Shown here: piece by piece, positions 1-7,520 of the stretch
How positions within the stretch are numbered: position 1 is the stretch's first letter
Layout of the letters: each line of letters starts with the position of its first letter
Assembly (NCBI GenBank): GCA_002746535.1
Contig: NVWA01000042.1
Coordinates: 1-40,409 of the forward strand
Source of the DNA: Planctomycetota bacterium
GTDB taxonomy: Bacteria; Planctomycetota; GCA-2746535
DNA length: 40,409 nt
Reading direction: 5' to 3'
Made by a program: the position numbers and the translations under genes
The notes under the pieces: generated by a model
The model's database searches: none
Seen by the model: only the letters and a program-made list of their open reading frames with translations
What the model was told of the DNA's origin: nothing

Positions 1-321
1 GACAATATTTAATGAACACAAAATTAAAATAAAATTTAAAGCAAAGATCACAAAAATAATTATGGCTAAATTTGCAGAAAAATTAATTTCAATTGAAAAA
101 ATCATGAGAAGTGCAAATGTCGATAAGCTTAATGCGCGATAAGCCTTCTCAATTGTTTCTCTATAAATTATTGAAAAGTTTGGTACGGTATCACCAAATA
201 ATCCCTCAATGGCTAAATACGTAGTTTTAATTGAAATATTTAGTTTTTCTGAAATTTTATTGACTGGAATTTGTTTGTAATATTTTTGAATATATTTTAG
301 TTGTTCATCAGATAAATTCAT
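1..321 (-). CDS. HTH-containing membrane protein, 3' end beyond window edge
   Basis: The minus strand is open from an ATG at 321-319 to the left edge (107 codons, no stop), so this is the N-terminal part of a longer gene. The first ~45 residues (starting MNLSDEQLKYIQKYY) are charged and helical, with a stretch (PVNKISEKLNISIKTTYLAIE) resembling a helix-turn-helix. From about residue 65 the sequence becomes strongly hydrophobic, with one segment near 67-80 and another near 84-105 (AIIIFVIFALNFILILC), i.e. at least two membrane helices. A small HTH-like module ahead of membrane helices occurs in some bacterial multi-pass glycosyltransferase-type proteins, but that comparison is from memory and function is unassigned. 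The coding pattern (AT-rich third positions, no stop) supports a real gene. Confidence 0.6.
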   Translation of the reverse strand, partial: MNLSDEQLKYIQKYYKQIPVNKISEKLNISIKTTYLAIEGLFGDTVPNFSIIYRETIEKAYRALSLSTFALLMIFSIEINFSANLAIIIFVIFALNFILILCSLNIV

Positions 322-555
322 TTTTGAATAATATATATTTAGGGAAAATTAAAATTTTCAATTGACAAAATATTCATTTGTTCGCAGTATATGGGTTCAC
401 GATTCATTATCAATTTATTTTAAATAATTAATATAGCGAATTTGGATCAATATTAGCAATTTACTTTATAAATAAATTTTAAATTAAAATAAGAAAATTT
501 ATCTTTTCTAAAAGGGATGAATATAATAACCAATTGATCAAAAAGGAATTTATGA
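322..555 (+). promoter_or_regulatory. Divergent intergenic region with candidate promoter for the 556 operon
   Basis: This 234-bp gap separates a leftward gene (start 321) from the rightward operon starting at 556. A perfect TATAAT lies at 522-527, about 29 bp before the start codon, but the sequence 17 bp upstream (TTATCT) is only a weak -35. A consensus TTGACA at 362-367 has a poor -10 (CAGTAT, 385-390). An AAGGAA Shine-Dalgarno lies at about 541-547, correctly placed for the ATG at 556; an upstream ATG at 552 is closed by TAA after two codons. The promoter call is a sequence match only. Confidence 0.35.
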
Positions 556-1110
556 ATGAGTAAAACACTTGTCTTTTTAGCAAATGGATTTGAGGAAATT
601 GAAACGGTTACCATCATCGATTTATTAAGAAGAGCGCAAATTGAGGTAATTACTGCAAGTATTCATAATCATATCAGTGTAAAGGGAGCACATAATATTT
701 CTATTGAAGCGGATGTTTTATTGGAGAATATTAATGAATCTGACTCCTATGATTTAATGGTTCTCCCAGGTGGATTGCCTGGTGCCGATTATTTGAATGA
801 ATCCTTAGATGTTGAAAAGTTAATTTTAAATCAACATAGTCAGAAAAAATTTATTGGTGCAATTTGTGCAGCACCCAAAGTTCTTTGTAGCAAAGGAATT
901 GTTGAGAATATAAATATTACCCATTATCCTGATTGCATTGAAAATTTAAATGGCGCGATTTATATAAATGAAAATGTTGTTCATGATGGCAATATAATTA
1001 CAAGTAAAGGTCCTAGTACCGCAATTGAATTTAGTTTGAAGTTAATAGCTCTTTTAAATAGTGAATTATCTGCGGACGAAATTGCAAATCAAATTTTAAT
1101 AAAAAATTAG
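556..1110 (+). CDS. DJ-1/PfpI (ThiJ) family protein
   Basis: A 184-residue protein spanning the whole DJ-1/PfpI glutamine-amidotransferase-like fold. It begins with the family pattern LVFLANGFEEIET, where Glu16 matches the conserved glutamate next to the reactive cysteine of DJ-1. The nucleophile-elbow cysteine is Cys104 in GAICAAPKVL, followed by a conserved C-terminal segment (ITSKGPSTAIEFSLKLIALL). Length and motifs match the YajL/DJ-1 branch rather than PfpI proteases. Family members act as cytoplasmic stress proteins, chaperones or glyoxalase/deglycase-type enzymes; the exact activity cannot be read here. It is first in a compact plus-strand run, 8 bp before the next gene. Confidence 0.85.
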   Translation: MSKTLVFLANGFEEIETVTIIDLLRRAQIEVITASIHNHISVKGAHNISIEADVLLENINESDSYDLMVLPGGLPGADYLNESLDVEKLILNQHSQKKFIGAICAAPKVLCSKGIVENINITHYPDCIENLNGAIYINENVVHDGNIITSKGPSTAIEFSLKLIALLNSELSADEIANQILIKN

Positions 1111-1118
1111 AGGTCACA

Positions 1119-1925
1119 ATGCCAGAAAAAATCAATAGGGAAAATATAGGTCAAGCATTTCAGGAGCTAACTAAATTTCATCGAAATTTTATGTCATCCC
1201 ATATTGCTGATGAAGCTCGAGAACCGCTATATAAAGAGTATCAAGGTGTTCAACAATTTGCTTTGCCATCTCCAGGTACAAAAAATTCAACTTCAACATT
1301 TGAAGCAATTGTCCATAGAAGAAGTACACGTGACTTTACAAAGGAAGTTCTAAAGCCACATCATTTATCAAAAATTTTATGGTCATCCCAAGGAATTACA
1401 GCTAAAATTAAAGGTGCTGAGCTTAGATCAGTTGGTTCCGCGGGAGCATTACACCCCATTGAAACATATTTAGTTATTAATAACGTCGGTGATCTTCCCG
1501 TTGGCCTATATCATTATAATATTAGGGCACATGCCTTGGATTTGCTTATACAAGATGATTTTTCAATTGGGATGGTAAATGCATGTATGGGTCAAGAGTT
1601 TTTAGGTCAAGCGGCCGTTAATTTTTTATGGACAGGACTATTCAAAAGAAATACATGGAGGTATTCTCAACGTGGATATCGATACACATATCTTGAGTGT
1701 GGCCATGTAGTTCAAAATGCAATAATTGCTTGCCAAGCTATGGATGTCGCAAGTTGTGAAGTTGGTGCTTTTTTTGATGATGAGTTAAACTTATTACTTG
1801 GACTTGATGGACACGAAGAATCAATATTAAGTATTTTAAGTTGTGGAATGTCTGAAATTTCAAATACTCCAATAATTTCTGAAATAATTCCAGCAAAAAC
1901 AAAAATAGAAAAGCTTTCTGAGTAA
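1119..1925 (+). CDS. SagB-type nitroreductase/dehydrogenase domain protein
   Basis: A 268-residue FMN-binding nitroreductase-fold protein of the SagB/ThcOx type. Visible features are FEAIVHRRSTRDF (about 61-73), where the Arg/Ser cluster usually binds the FMN phosphate, the segment SVGSAGALHPIETYLVI (about 105-121), and a C-terminal GLDGHEESILSILSCG. SagB-type enzymes oxidise azolines to azoles in thiazole/oxazole-modified peptides, but many standalone homologues have unknown roles. No cyclodehydratase (YcaO) or precursor peptide gene is adjacent, so a peptide-modifying role is not supported. AGAGGTC sits just before the ATG. The stop overlaps the next start by one base (TAATG), implying coupled translation. 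Confidence 0.75.
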   Translation: MPEKINRENIGQAFQELTKFHRNFMSSHIADEAREPLYKEYQGVQQFALPSPGTKNSTSTFEAIVHRRSTRDFTKEVLKPHHLSKILWSSQGITAKIKGAELRSVGSAGALHPIETYLVINNVGDLPVGLYHYNIRAHALDLLIQDDFSIGMVNACMGQEFLGQAAVNFLWTGLFKRNTWRYSQRGYRYTYLECGHVVQNAIIACQAMDVASCEVGAFFDDELNLLLGLDGHEESILSILSCGMSEISNTPIISEIIPAKTKIEKLSE

Positions 1926-2365
1926 TGATAGCAAGGCTGATACTACTAATTATGATTATTAGTTTTTGTGATATTTGGTTAGTGGTAATGTCGGCAACCT
2001 ATTTAAATATTTCAGGAGCTTTTTTATTATGCGTTTTATCAGCAATTATAGGTGGGTATTTATTTAAAAGAGAAGGGCTAAAAGTCGTCAAAGAATTTAA
2101 AAATGAAATTAGTGGTGGTAAATTACCTGGTAATAAATTAGCTGATGGTGTAATGATCATCGTTGGTGGAACTTTATTAATGACACCTGGCTTTATTACA
2201 GATATTATTGGATTTATGTTATTAATACCAATTTCAAGAAAATTAATTGGACCGATTGTATTAAAATATGCTAAAAATCAGATTAAGGTTAATATATCGA
2301 GTCAAATATTAAAACATACTCAAAATGAGAGTGAAAAAGAAGTTGAAATAATAGACGTTGAATAA
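1925..2365 (+). CDS. fxsA: FxsA family inner-membrane protein
   Basis: A 146-residue membrane protein with hydrophobic segments near residues 2-20 and 24-45 and a hairpin near 75-105. It carries the FxsA hallmark DGVMIIVGGTLLMTPGFITD followed by IIGFMLLIPISR, which is strongly conserved in the family. In E. coli FxsA affects exclusion of phage T7 by the F plasmid; its general cellular function is poorly known. The polar C-terminal tail (about 115-146) is likely cytoplasmic. Its ATG overlaps the stop of the SagB-like gene by one base, and pgi follows 11 bp downstream. Confidence 0.85.
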   Translation: MIARLILLIMIISFCDIWLVVMSATYLNISGAFLLCVLSAIIGGYLFKREGLKVVKEFKNEISGGKLPGNKLADGVMIIVGGTLLMTPGFITDIIGFMLLIPISRKLIGPIVLKYAKNQIKVNISSQILKHTQNESEKEVEIIDVE

Positions 2366-2376
2366 GTAGGATAAAA

Positions 2377-4023
2377 ATGGATTTAACAAAATCAAAAACA
2401 TGGGTAAGTTTGGATGAATTATGTCAAAAATCATTCTGTATAAAAGATCAATTTAAAAAAGATAATAATCGATTTCAAAATTATTCAATTCAAGCTCCCA
2501 ATGTATTTTTAGATTATTCTAAAAATTTAATTGATGAAGAAAGAATGTCATTGTTGTTTGGACTAGCTGAAGAAGCTAAATTAAAATCTAAAATCCAAGC
2601 AATGTTTTCTGGAGAAAAAATTAATACAACTGAAAACAGAGCTGTTTTACATATAGCATTAAGAAACAGGAGTAATTCTCCGATTGAAGTTGATGGCAAA
2701 AATATAATGCCAGATATAAACAATGTGTTAGACCAATTGTGCACATTTAGCAATAAAGTAAGAAATGGGAAATGGGTAGGTTATACAGGTGAGAAAATTA
2801 CAGACGTCGTCAATATAGGAATTGGAGGATCAGATCTTGGTCCTGTGATGGTTGTTGAAGCTTTGAAATATTATCAACATGAATATCTTTCATTTCATTT
2901 TGTGTCAAATATAGATAGTAGTCATATTGTTGAAGTATTAAAAAAAATAAATCCGAAAACTACTTTATTTATTATAGAATCAAAAACATTTACAACTCAA
3001 GAAACAATGACAAATGCTTTTTCTGCTAAGAAATGGTTATTGGAAGAGATGAAAGATGAAGCTGCTGTCGAAAAACATTTTGTAGCAGTTTCTACCAATA
3101 GTGAAAAAGTGCAAGAATTCGGAATTGATGTTAATAATATGTTTTCTTTTTGGGATTGGGTAGGTGGTCGTTACTCTCTTTGGTCGGCAATTGGTTTGCC
3201 AGTAATTTTATCTATAGGTTATGATAACTTTTTAGAGTTTTTAAATGGTGCTCATGAAATGGATAACCATTTTAAGGCAGAGTCATTTGAAAAAAATATC
3301 CCTGTGATTCTTGCTCTTTTAGGAATTTTATATAATAATTTTTATAATGCTGAATCCCATGCGATATTGCCTTACGATCAATATTTACATCGTTTTCCCG
3401 CGTATTTTCAGCAAGGTGATATGGAATCAAATGGTAAATATATCAACAAACAGGGTGAAAAAGTAAACTTGAATACAGGCCCAATTATTTGGGGTGAGCC
3501 TGGAACCAATGGGCAGCATGCATTTTATCAATTATTACATCAAGGAACAAAAATGATTCCTGCTGATTTTATTGTAGCTGTGAATCCATTGAATCCCTTA
3601 GGCGATCATCATGAAATATTATTGTCAAATTTTTTCGCACAAACTGAGGCGTTGATGAATGGTAAATCAAAAGATAAAGTAGAGCAGGAATATTTAGATA
3701 ATGATATTTCCCTTGAAGAAGTTGGTCATATAATTCCTCATAAAGTGTTTGAAGGTAATCGGCCGACAAATTCTATTTTTATAGAAAAACTTACGCCTGC
3801 AAGTTTAGGATCTTTAATTGCCATGTATGAGCATAAAATATTTGTCCAAGGTGTTCTTTGGGATTTAAATAGTTTTGATCAGTGGGGCGTTGAATTAGGA
3901 AAACAATTAGCAAAAATTATTTTACCTGAGTTGAAGAATCAGAATGAAATAAATACTCATGATGATTCAACTAACGGGTTGATAAATTACTTTAAAAAAA
4001 ATAAAAAAGGAGCTGGAAAATGA
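2377..4023 (+). CDS. pgi: Glucose-6-phosphate isomerase
   Basis: A 548-residue cytoplasmic enzyme interconverting glucose-6-phosphate and fructose-6-phosphate; the length is typical of the large bacterial PGI class. Signature 1 is WVGGRYSLWSAIGLP (about 260-274) and signature 2 is GVLWDLNSFDQWGVELGK (about 492-509), which includes the catalytic lysine. The catalytic glutamate lies in QQGDMESNGK (Glu about 350) and the histidine in GTNGQHAFYQLLHQG. The N-terminal sugar-phosphate region IGIGGSDLGP is intact. The stop overlaps the ATG of the transaldolase gene by 4 bp (ATGA), so pgi and tal are translationally coupled, joining glycolysis to the non-oxidative pentose phosphate pathway. GTAGGAT precedes the start. 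Confidence 0.97.
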   Translation: MDLTKSKTWVSLDELCQKSFCIKDQFKKDNNRFQNYSIQAPNVFLDYSKNLIDEERMSLLFGLAEEAKLKSKIQAMFSGEKINTTENRAVLHIALRNRSNSPIEVDGKNIMPDINNVLDQLCTFSNKVRNGKWVGYTGEKITDVVNIGIGGSDLGPVMVVEALKYYQHEYLSFHFVSNIDSSHIVEVLKKINPKTTLFIIESKTFTTQETMTNAFSAKKWLLEEMKDEAAVEKHFVAVSTNSEKVQEFGIDVNNMFSFWDWVGGRYSLWSAIGLPVILSIGYDNFLEFLNGAHEMDNHFKAESFEKNIPVILALLGILYNNFYNAESHAILPYDQYLHRFPAYFQQGDMESNGKYINKQGEKVNLNTGPIIWGEPGTNGQHAFYQLLHQGTKMIPADFIVAVNPLNPLGDHHEILLSNFFAQTEALMNGKSKDKVEQEYLDNDISLEEVGHIIPHKVFEGNRPTNSIFIEKLTPASLGSLIAMYEHKIFVQGVLWDLNSFDQWGVELGKQLAKIILPELKNQNEINTHDDSTNGLINYFKKNKKGAGK

Positions 4024-4976
4024 GTCAGTTAGAATTATTAAAAAAATTAACAACAATAGTAGCTGATACGGGTGATTTTGAATCAATGAAAAAATTTGAA
4101 CCTATAGATGCTACTACTAATCCTTCTTTGATTTATGCTGCTGCTCAAATGGATCAATATAGTGATCTTGTAAATCAATCAATTGAGTTTGGAAAAAATA
4201 GTGGTGGCGATAAAAATGATCAATTAACTAAGGTCATTGATAAGTTAGCCGTTAATTTTGGTATAGAAATATTGAAAATTGTTCCAGGTCGAGTTTCTAC
4301 TGAAGTTGATGCAAGACTATCATTCAATAAGGAAGCAACCTTAAAGAAAGCACGTGAGCTGATAAAACTTTACGATGATGCTGGTATCGATAAAAATAGA
4401 ATATTAATCAAAATCGCGAGTACATGGGAGGGCATCAAAGCAGCGGAAGAATTAGAAACTGAAGGCATACATTGTAATTTAACTTTGTTATTTAGTTTTG
4501 CCCAAGCTGTAGCATGTGCTGAAGCTAAAGTTACGTTGATTTCACCATTTGTTGGTAGAATTATGGACTATTATAAGGCCAGAGACGGCGTTGATGGGTA
4601 CGAGCCAGACAAAGATCCAGGAGTTGCATCAGTTACAAAGATATATAATTATTATAAAAAGTATGATTATAAAACTATTGTCATGGGGGCAAGTTTTAGA
4701 AATAAAGGTCAAATTACTGAATTGGCCGGCTGTGATTATTTAACCATAGCTCCTAAACTTCTAGATGAATTAAATAATTGTTCGGATGAAGTTCCACAAA
4801 AATTATCAGTCGAAAATGCTCTTGCTTTGAATATTGAGAAGGTGGAAATCGATGAAAATATTTTTAGATGGAAACATAACCAAGAAGCAATGGCAGTTGA
4901 GAAGTTATCAGCTGGTATCCGAGCATTCTCAGAAGATCTTGAAAAGTTGGAAGATTATTTGTTAACTAAGTTTTGA
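4020..4976 (+). CDS. tal: Transaldolase
   Basis: A 318-residue TalB-type transaldolase that transfers a dihydroxyacetone unit between sedoheptulose-7-phosphate and glyceraldehyde-3-phosphate via a Schiff base. The N-terminal signature is FEPIDATTNPSLIYAA (about 26-41). The Schiff-base lysine is Lys131 in RILIKIASTWEGIKAAEEL, with Asp17 in VADTGDF as a catalytic acid. The SPFVGRIMDYYK and ASFRNKGQI (phosphate-binding Arg) segments are intact. Length matches subfamily 1 (about 317). It overlaps pgi upstream (ATGA), and its stop overlaps the TTG start of the next gene. Confidence 0.96.
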   Translation: MSQLELLKKLTTIVADTGDFESMKKFEPIDATTNPSLIYAAAQMDQYSDLVNQSIEFGKNSGGDKNDQLTKVIDKLAVNFGIEILKIVPGRVSTEVDARLSFNKEATLKKARELIKLYDDAGIDKNRILIKIASTWEGIKAAEELETEGIHCNLTLLFSFAQAVACAEAKVTLISPFVGRIMDYYKARDGVDGYEPDKDPGVASVTKIYNYYKKYDYKTIVMGASFRNKGQITELAGCDYLTIAPKLLDELNNCSDEVPQKLSVENALALNIEKVEIDENIFRWKHNQEAMAVEKLSAGIRAFSEDLEKLEDYLLTKF

Positions 4977-5629
4977 AAAATATTATATGTATTTTTGCAA
5001 AGCCTCCATTACCAGGTAGAACAAAATCAAGACTTGCAGCTTCGGTTGGAAATATTGAAGCTGCAGAATTATCTGAAATTATGTTACAATGTTTAATTCG
5101 TGAATCAGAAAACAGTATTGCCGATGAGGTGATCCTATGGGGCAGCCCTGAAAGCTGTGTAGATGATTTTAATAGGATTGATTTTGGTAAAGCCACTTTT
5201 GAAGTTCAAAATGGAAATGATTTAGGCGCTAGAATGGGTAATTGTTTTCAAAATTACTTAAATCTTGCTAAGTCGAATGTAATTATTATAGGAAGTGATT
5301 GTATTTCTCATAATTCAGAGTTATTGAGTAGTGCTTTCGTGATGTTGCCAGGAAATGAAATTATAATTCAGCCAGCAACTGATGGTGGATATGTTCTCAT
5401 CGGACAATCTAAATATAATTCTGATATGTTTGAAAAAATAATATGGGGTACAGATATTGTTTTTAAAACAACAATAGATTTATTAAATAAAAATAGCTGT
5501 AAATATAAAATATTGCCAGAAGCTTTTGATGTTGATACTTTAGACGATTTAAAGGTTTTATTTAAGTTTGCTTCAGCTAATTCTATAAAGGAGATATTAA
5601 ATTGGTTTCAAAAGTATTCTCTACCATAA
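4973..5629 (+). CDS. TIGR04282 (DUF2064) family GT-A-like glycosyltransferase
   Basis: A 218-residue single-domain protein with a nucleotidyltransferase/GT-A fold. The N-terminus IICIFAKPPLPGRTKSRLAA matches the TIGR04282 nucleotide-binding loop. IIIGSDCISHNSELLSSAF supplies the Asp-containing metal/substrate motif, and PATDGGYVLIGQ is the family's second hallmark. Members are annotated as A-glycosyltransferases, but substrates are mostly unknown. The start is a TTG at 4973 overlapping the transaldolase stop (TTGA) with no clear Shine-Dalgarno, so it probably relies on translational coupling. The 3' end overlaps the next gene by 28 bp. Confidence 0.8.
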   Translation: MKNIICIFAKPPLPGRTKSRLAASVGNIEAAELSEIMLQCLIRESENSIADEVILWGSPESCVDDFNRIDFGKATFEVQNGNDLGARMGNCFQNYLNLAKSNVIIIGSDCISHNSELLSSAFVMLPGNEIIIQPATDGGYVLIGQSKYNSDMFEKIIWGTDIVFKTTIDLLNKNSCKYKILPEAFDVDTLDDLKVLFKFASANSIKEILNWFQKYSLP

Positions 5630-6120
5630 TTCTATTTTTGTTTTGTTCAGTATTTTATTCATGTAATGGTAAATCAGAAAACCTATCAGCTAAAATAAAA
5701 AAAGTAGATGAGATGTATGAAAAGCTTGCAGTAAATTTTGATAAAATTAAAACGATCAATGTTGATGAGCTTCATCAAAACCTAAATTCCAATGAGTATA
5801 TTTTGGTTGATGTTCGCAAACCCAATGAACAAAATATTTCTATGCTACCAGGAGCAATTTCAATTAGTAGTTTCAGAATCAATAAGACTAAATATAAAAA
5901 AAAAATAATAGTTTTTTATTGTACGATAGGCTATAGAAGCGGCGAGATGATTAAAGAATTTAGCAAAGATAATTTTGATATTTATAATTTGAAAGGCAGT
6001 ATTTTAAGTTGGGTGCTACATGGTTATCCCGTATTCAAAGATAATAAAAAAGTCAAAGAAGTACATGTCTATGGTCGAAGCTGGAATATTTTGCCTAAAG
6101 AGTATAAGGCTGTTTGGTAG
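5602..6120 (+). CDS. Rhodanese-domain lipoprotein
   Basis: A 172-residue protein starting at TTG 5602, chosen because AAGGAG lies 8-13 bp upstream inside the previous gene. Residues 1-20 form a signal peptide (KVFSTIILFLFCSVFYS) ending in a plausible lipobox with Cys21 as lipidation site, so it is likely membrane-anchored in the periplasm. Residues ~52-148 are a single rhodanese domain: YILVDVRKPNEQ (68-77 region), LPGAISIS, and the active-site loop CTIGYRSG with catalytic Cys107. Single-domain rhodaneses move sulfane sulfur; the substrate is unknown. The C-terminal ~25 residues, ending EVHVYGRSWNILP, are an unassigned extension. It follows the TIGR04282 gene with a 28-bp overlap. Confidence 0.8.
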   Translation: MVSKVFSTIILFLFCSVFYSCNGKSENLSAKIKKVDEMYEKLAVNFDKIKTINVDELHQNLNSNEYILVDVRKPNEQNISMLPGAISISSFRINKTKYKKKIIVFYCTIGYRSGEMIKEFSKDNFDIYNLKGSILSWVLHGYPVFKDNKKVKEVHVYGRSWNILPKEYKAVW

Positions 6121-6126
6121 TACATT

Positions 6127-6984
6127 ATGCAATTTATAAAATTAATTGGATGTGCGCTTATCATAATTATTGCTTATTTATTTTTATTTCTTAATAATTC
6201 TAACACAATAGTAAATATAGATCATGATTTTAAAACGTTATCTAATAAGCAGCAAAAAGAAAAAGCGTTGTTTGTTAGTAGAGATGTCTCTATTAAGTAT
6301 GTTATAGATGGGGATACTGTAGTGCTAGAAAATGGAGATAAATGTAGACTGTCTGGAATAGATTCACCTGAGTTTTATCATGGTCAGAAACTTAGTGAGC
6401 CATTTGCAATTCAATCTAAAAAAAGATTATCAGAGTTAGTTAAAAACAAAAAAATTAAATTAATTTTTCAAAAAGATAATAAATTTGATAAATACAAACG
6501 TTTATTGTGCTTGTTGTTTGATGGTAAAAAATTTATCAACGGTGTGCTAGTAAAAGAAGGTCTTGCATATGTATATACAGGTTTTGATCATCCTTATCTA
6601 AGTTTACTTAAAAAAAATGAAAAATTAGCCCAATCGAATAAAATTAACTTATGGGATAGTACGATCAAGCAACAATACTTTAATTTACATTCTCCAAAAA
6701 TAAATGATTTTGATTTAATTAAAAAAAGTGGAGATAAGGTATTAGTGAAAGGCAAAATTGTAAATATGAAAAGGTTTAAGTATTTAATAAAATTTGAATT
6801 GAAAAATAATAGAAATCAGAAATTGAATATTTTTATTCGAAAAGCTGACTTATTTCATTTAAAAAAATTCAAATCCAATAAAGTTATTTCAAAAAAAATA
6901 ATGATGATAGGTAAAGTTGTTGAATATAAGAATAAGTTTGAATTGAATTTGCGTTATCCGCATCATATGCAGTGGCTAGAATAG
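6127..6984 (+). CDS. Membrane-anchored thermonuclease (SNase)-fold protein with C-terminal extension
   Basis: A 285-residue protein with an N-terminal hydrophobic helix (about 5-22) acting as signal anchor. The SNase domain spans about 52-185. Its residues parallel staphylococcal nuclease: VIDGDTVVL (Asp61, Asp63, Thr64), CRLSGIDSPE (Arg74, Asp79, Glu82), KYKRLLCLLF (Arg125), and INGVLVKEGLAYVY. All catalytic positions appear intact, so an active extracytoplasmic Ca-dependent nuclease is plausible. Residues ~195-285 (VLVKGKIVNMKRFKYLIKF onward) look like an extra beta-rich, very basic, OB-fold-like module. It starts 6 bp after the rhodanese gene and closes this gene run. No strong Shine-Dalgarno is visible. 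Confidence 0.8.
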   Translation: MQFIKLIGCALIIIIAYLFLFLNNSNTIVNIDHDFKTLSNKQQKEKALFVSRDVSIKYVIDGDTVVLENGDKCRLSGIDSPEFYHGQKLSEPFAIQSKKRLSELVKNKKIKLIFQKDNKFDKYKRLLCLLFDGKKFINGVLVKEGLAYVYTGFDHPYLSLLKKNEKLAQSNKINLWDSTIKQQYFNLHSPKINDFDLIKKSGDKVLVKGKIVNMKRFKYLIKFELKNNRNQKLNIFIRKADLFHLKKFKSNKVISKKIMMIGKVVEYKNKFELNLRYPHHMQWLE

Positions 6985-7065
6985 TGCTTAATATACCATT
7001 AGAGCTGTTAAGTCATTATAGTATCGAATTTTATTAATTCAGTGCTATTATGTTAAAAACTATTT

Positions 7066-7506
7066 TTGAAAGAATTTAAAGTGTTTGAAGAAATTAAATT
7101 ACAAGACCAATTGTTAGCTATGATTCTTCGAAATAATTTTAGTAAGCCAGGGGTTTCATTTTTTACCCCGAATAATTTTTCCCAACAATTAGCATTTATG
7201 AATCACCCAATTGGCAAAGTTATTGAGCCACATGTGCATAATATCGTGAAGCGAGAAGTGCAAGTTACGCAAGAAGTGTTGATATTAAAAAAGGGTAAAC
7301 TTCGAGTTGATTTTTATGACGATGACAAGAATTATTTTAAAAGTGTTATCTTAAATCCTGGTGATGTGATCTTGTTAGCTTCTGGTGGTCATGGTTTCAA
7401 AGTATTAGAAGAAATTGATATGATTGAAATTAAACAGGGCCCCTATAAAGGCGATATTGATAAAACGAGAATACCAAGTATAGAAGATGAAAATGTTGTA
7501 TTCTGA
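7066..7506 (+). CDS. Cupin-fold protein of a surface-polysaccharide cluster
   Basis: A 146-residue single-domain cupin. Cupin motif 1 is represented by GKVIEPHVHN with two candidate metal-binding histidines, and motif 2 by LNPGDVILLASGGHGFKVLE with a third histidine. Such cupins are often found beside DegT aminotransferases in O-antigen or capsule clusters, where some relatives are sugar-nucleotide isomerases or epimerases and others have no known activity. The start is uncertain: TTG 7066 gives the full-length form without an obvious Shine-Dalgarno; GTG 7081 is an alternative. It lies 14 bp before the DegT gene and 81 bp after the previous operon, so it probably heads a new transcription unit. 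Confidence 0.75.
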   Translation: MKEFKVFEEIKLQDQLLAMILRNNFSKPGVSFFTPNNFSQQLAFMNHPIGKVIEPHVHNIVKREVQVTQEVLILKKGKLRVDFYDDDKNYFKSVILNPGDVILLASGGHGFKVLEEIDMIEIKQGPYKGDIDKTRIPSIEDENVVF

Positions 7507-7520
7507 ATTAGGAGTTAATA

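Noticed and set aside
1119..1925. RiPP (azole-modified peptide) biosynthesis cluster
   Set aside because: A SagB-like gene is present but no cyclodehydratase, precursor peptide or dedicated exporter is nearby.
2514..2753. Antisense reading frame inside pgi (and similar frames inside tal, mmsA, the NagA-like gene and the lyase)
   Set aside because: They lie fully within clear genes on the opposite strand, have no Shine-Dalgarno or family resemblance, and are shadows of the real genes.
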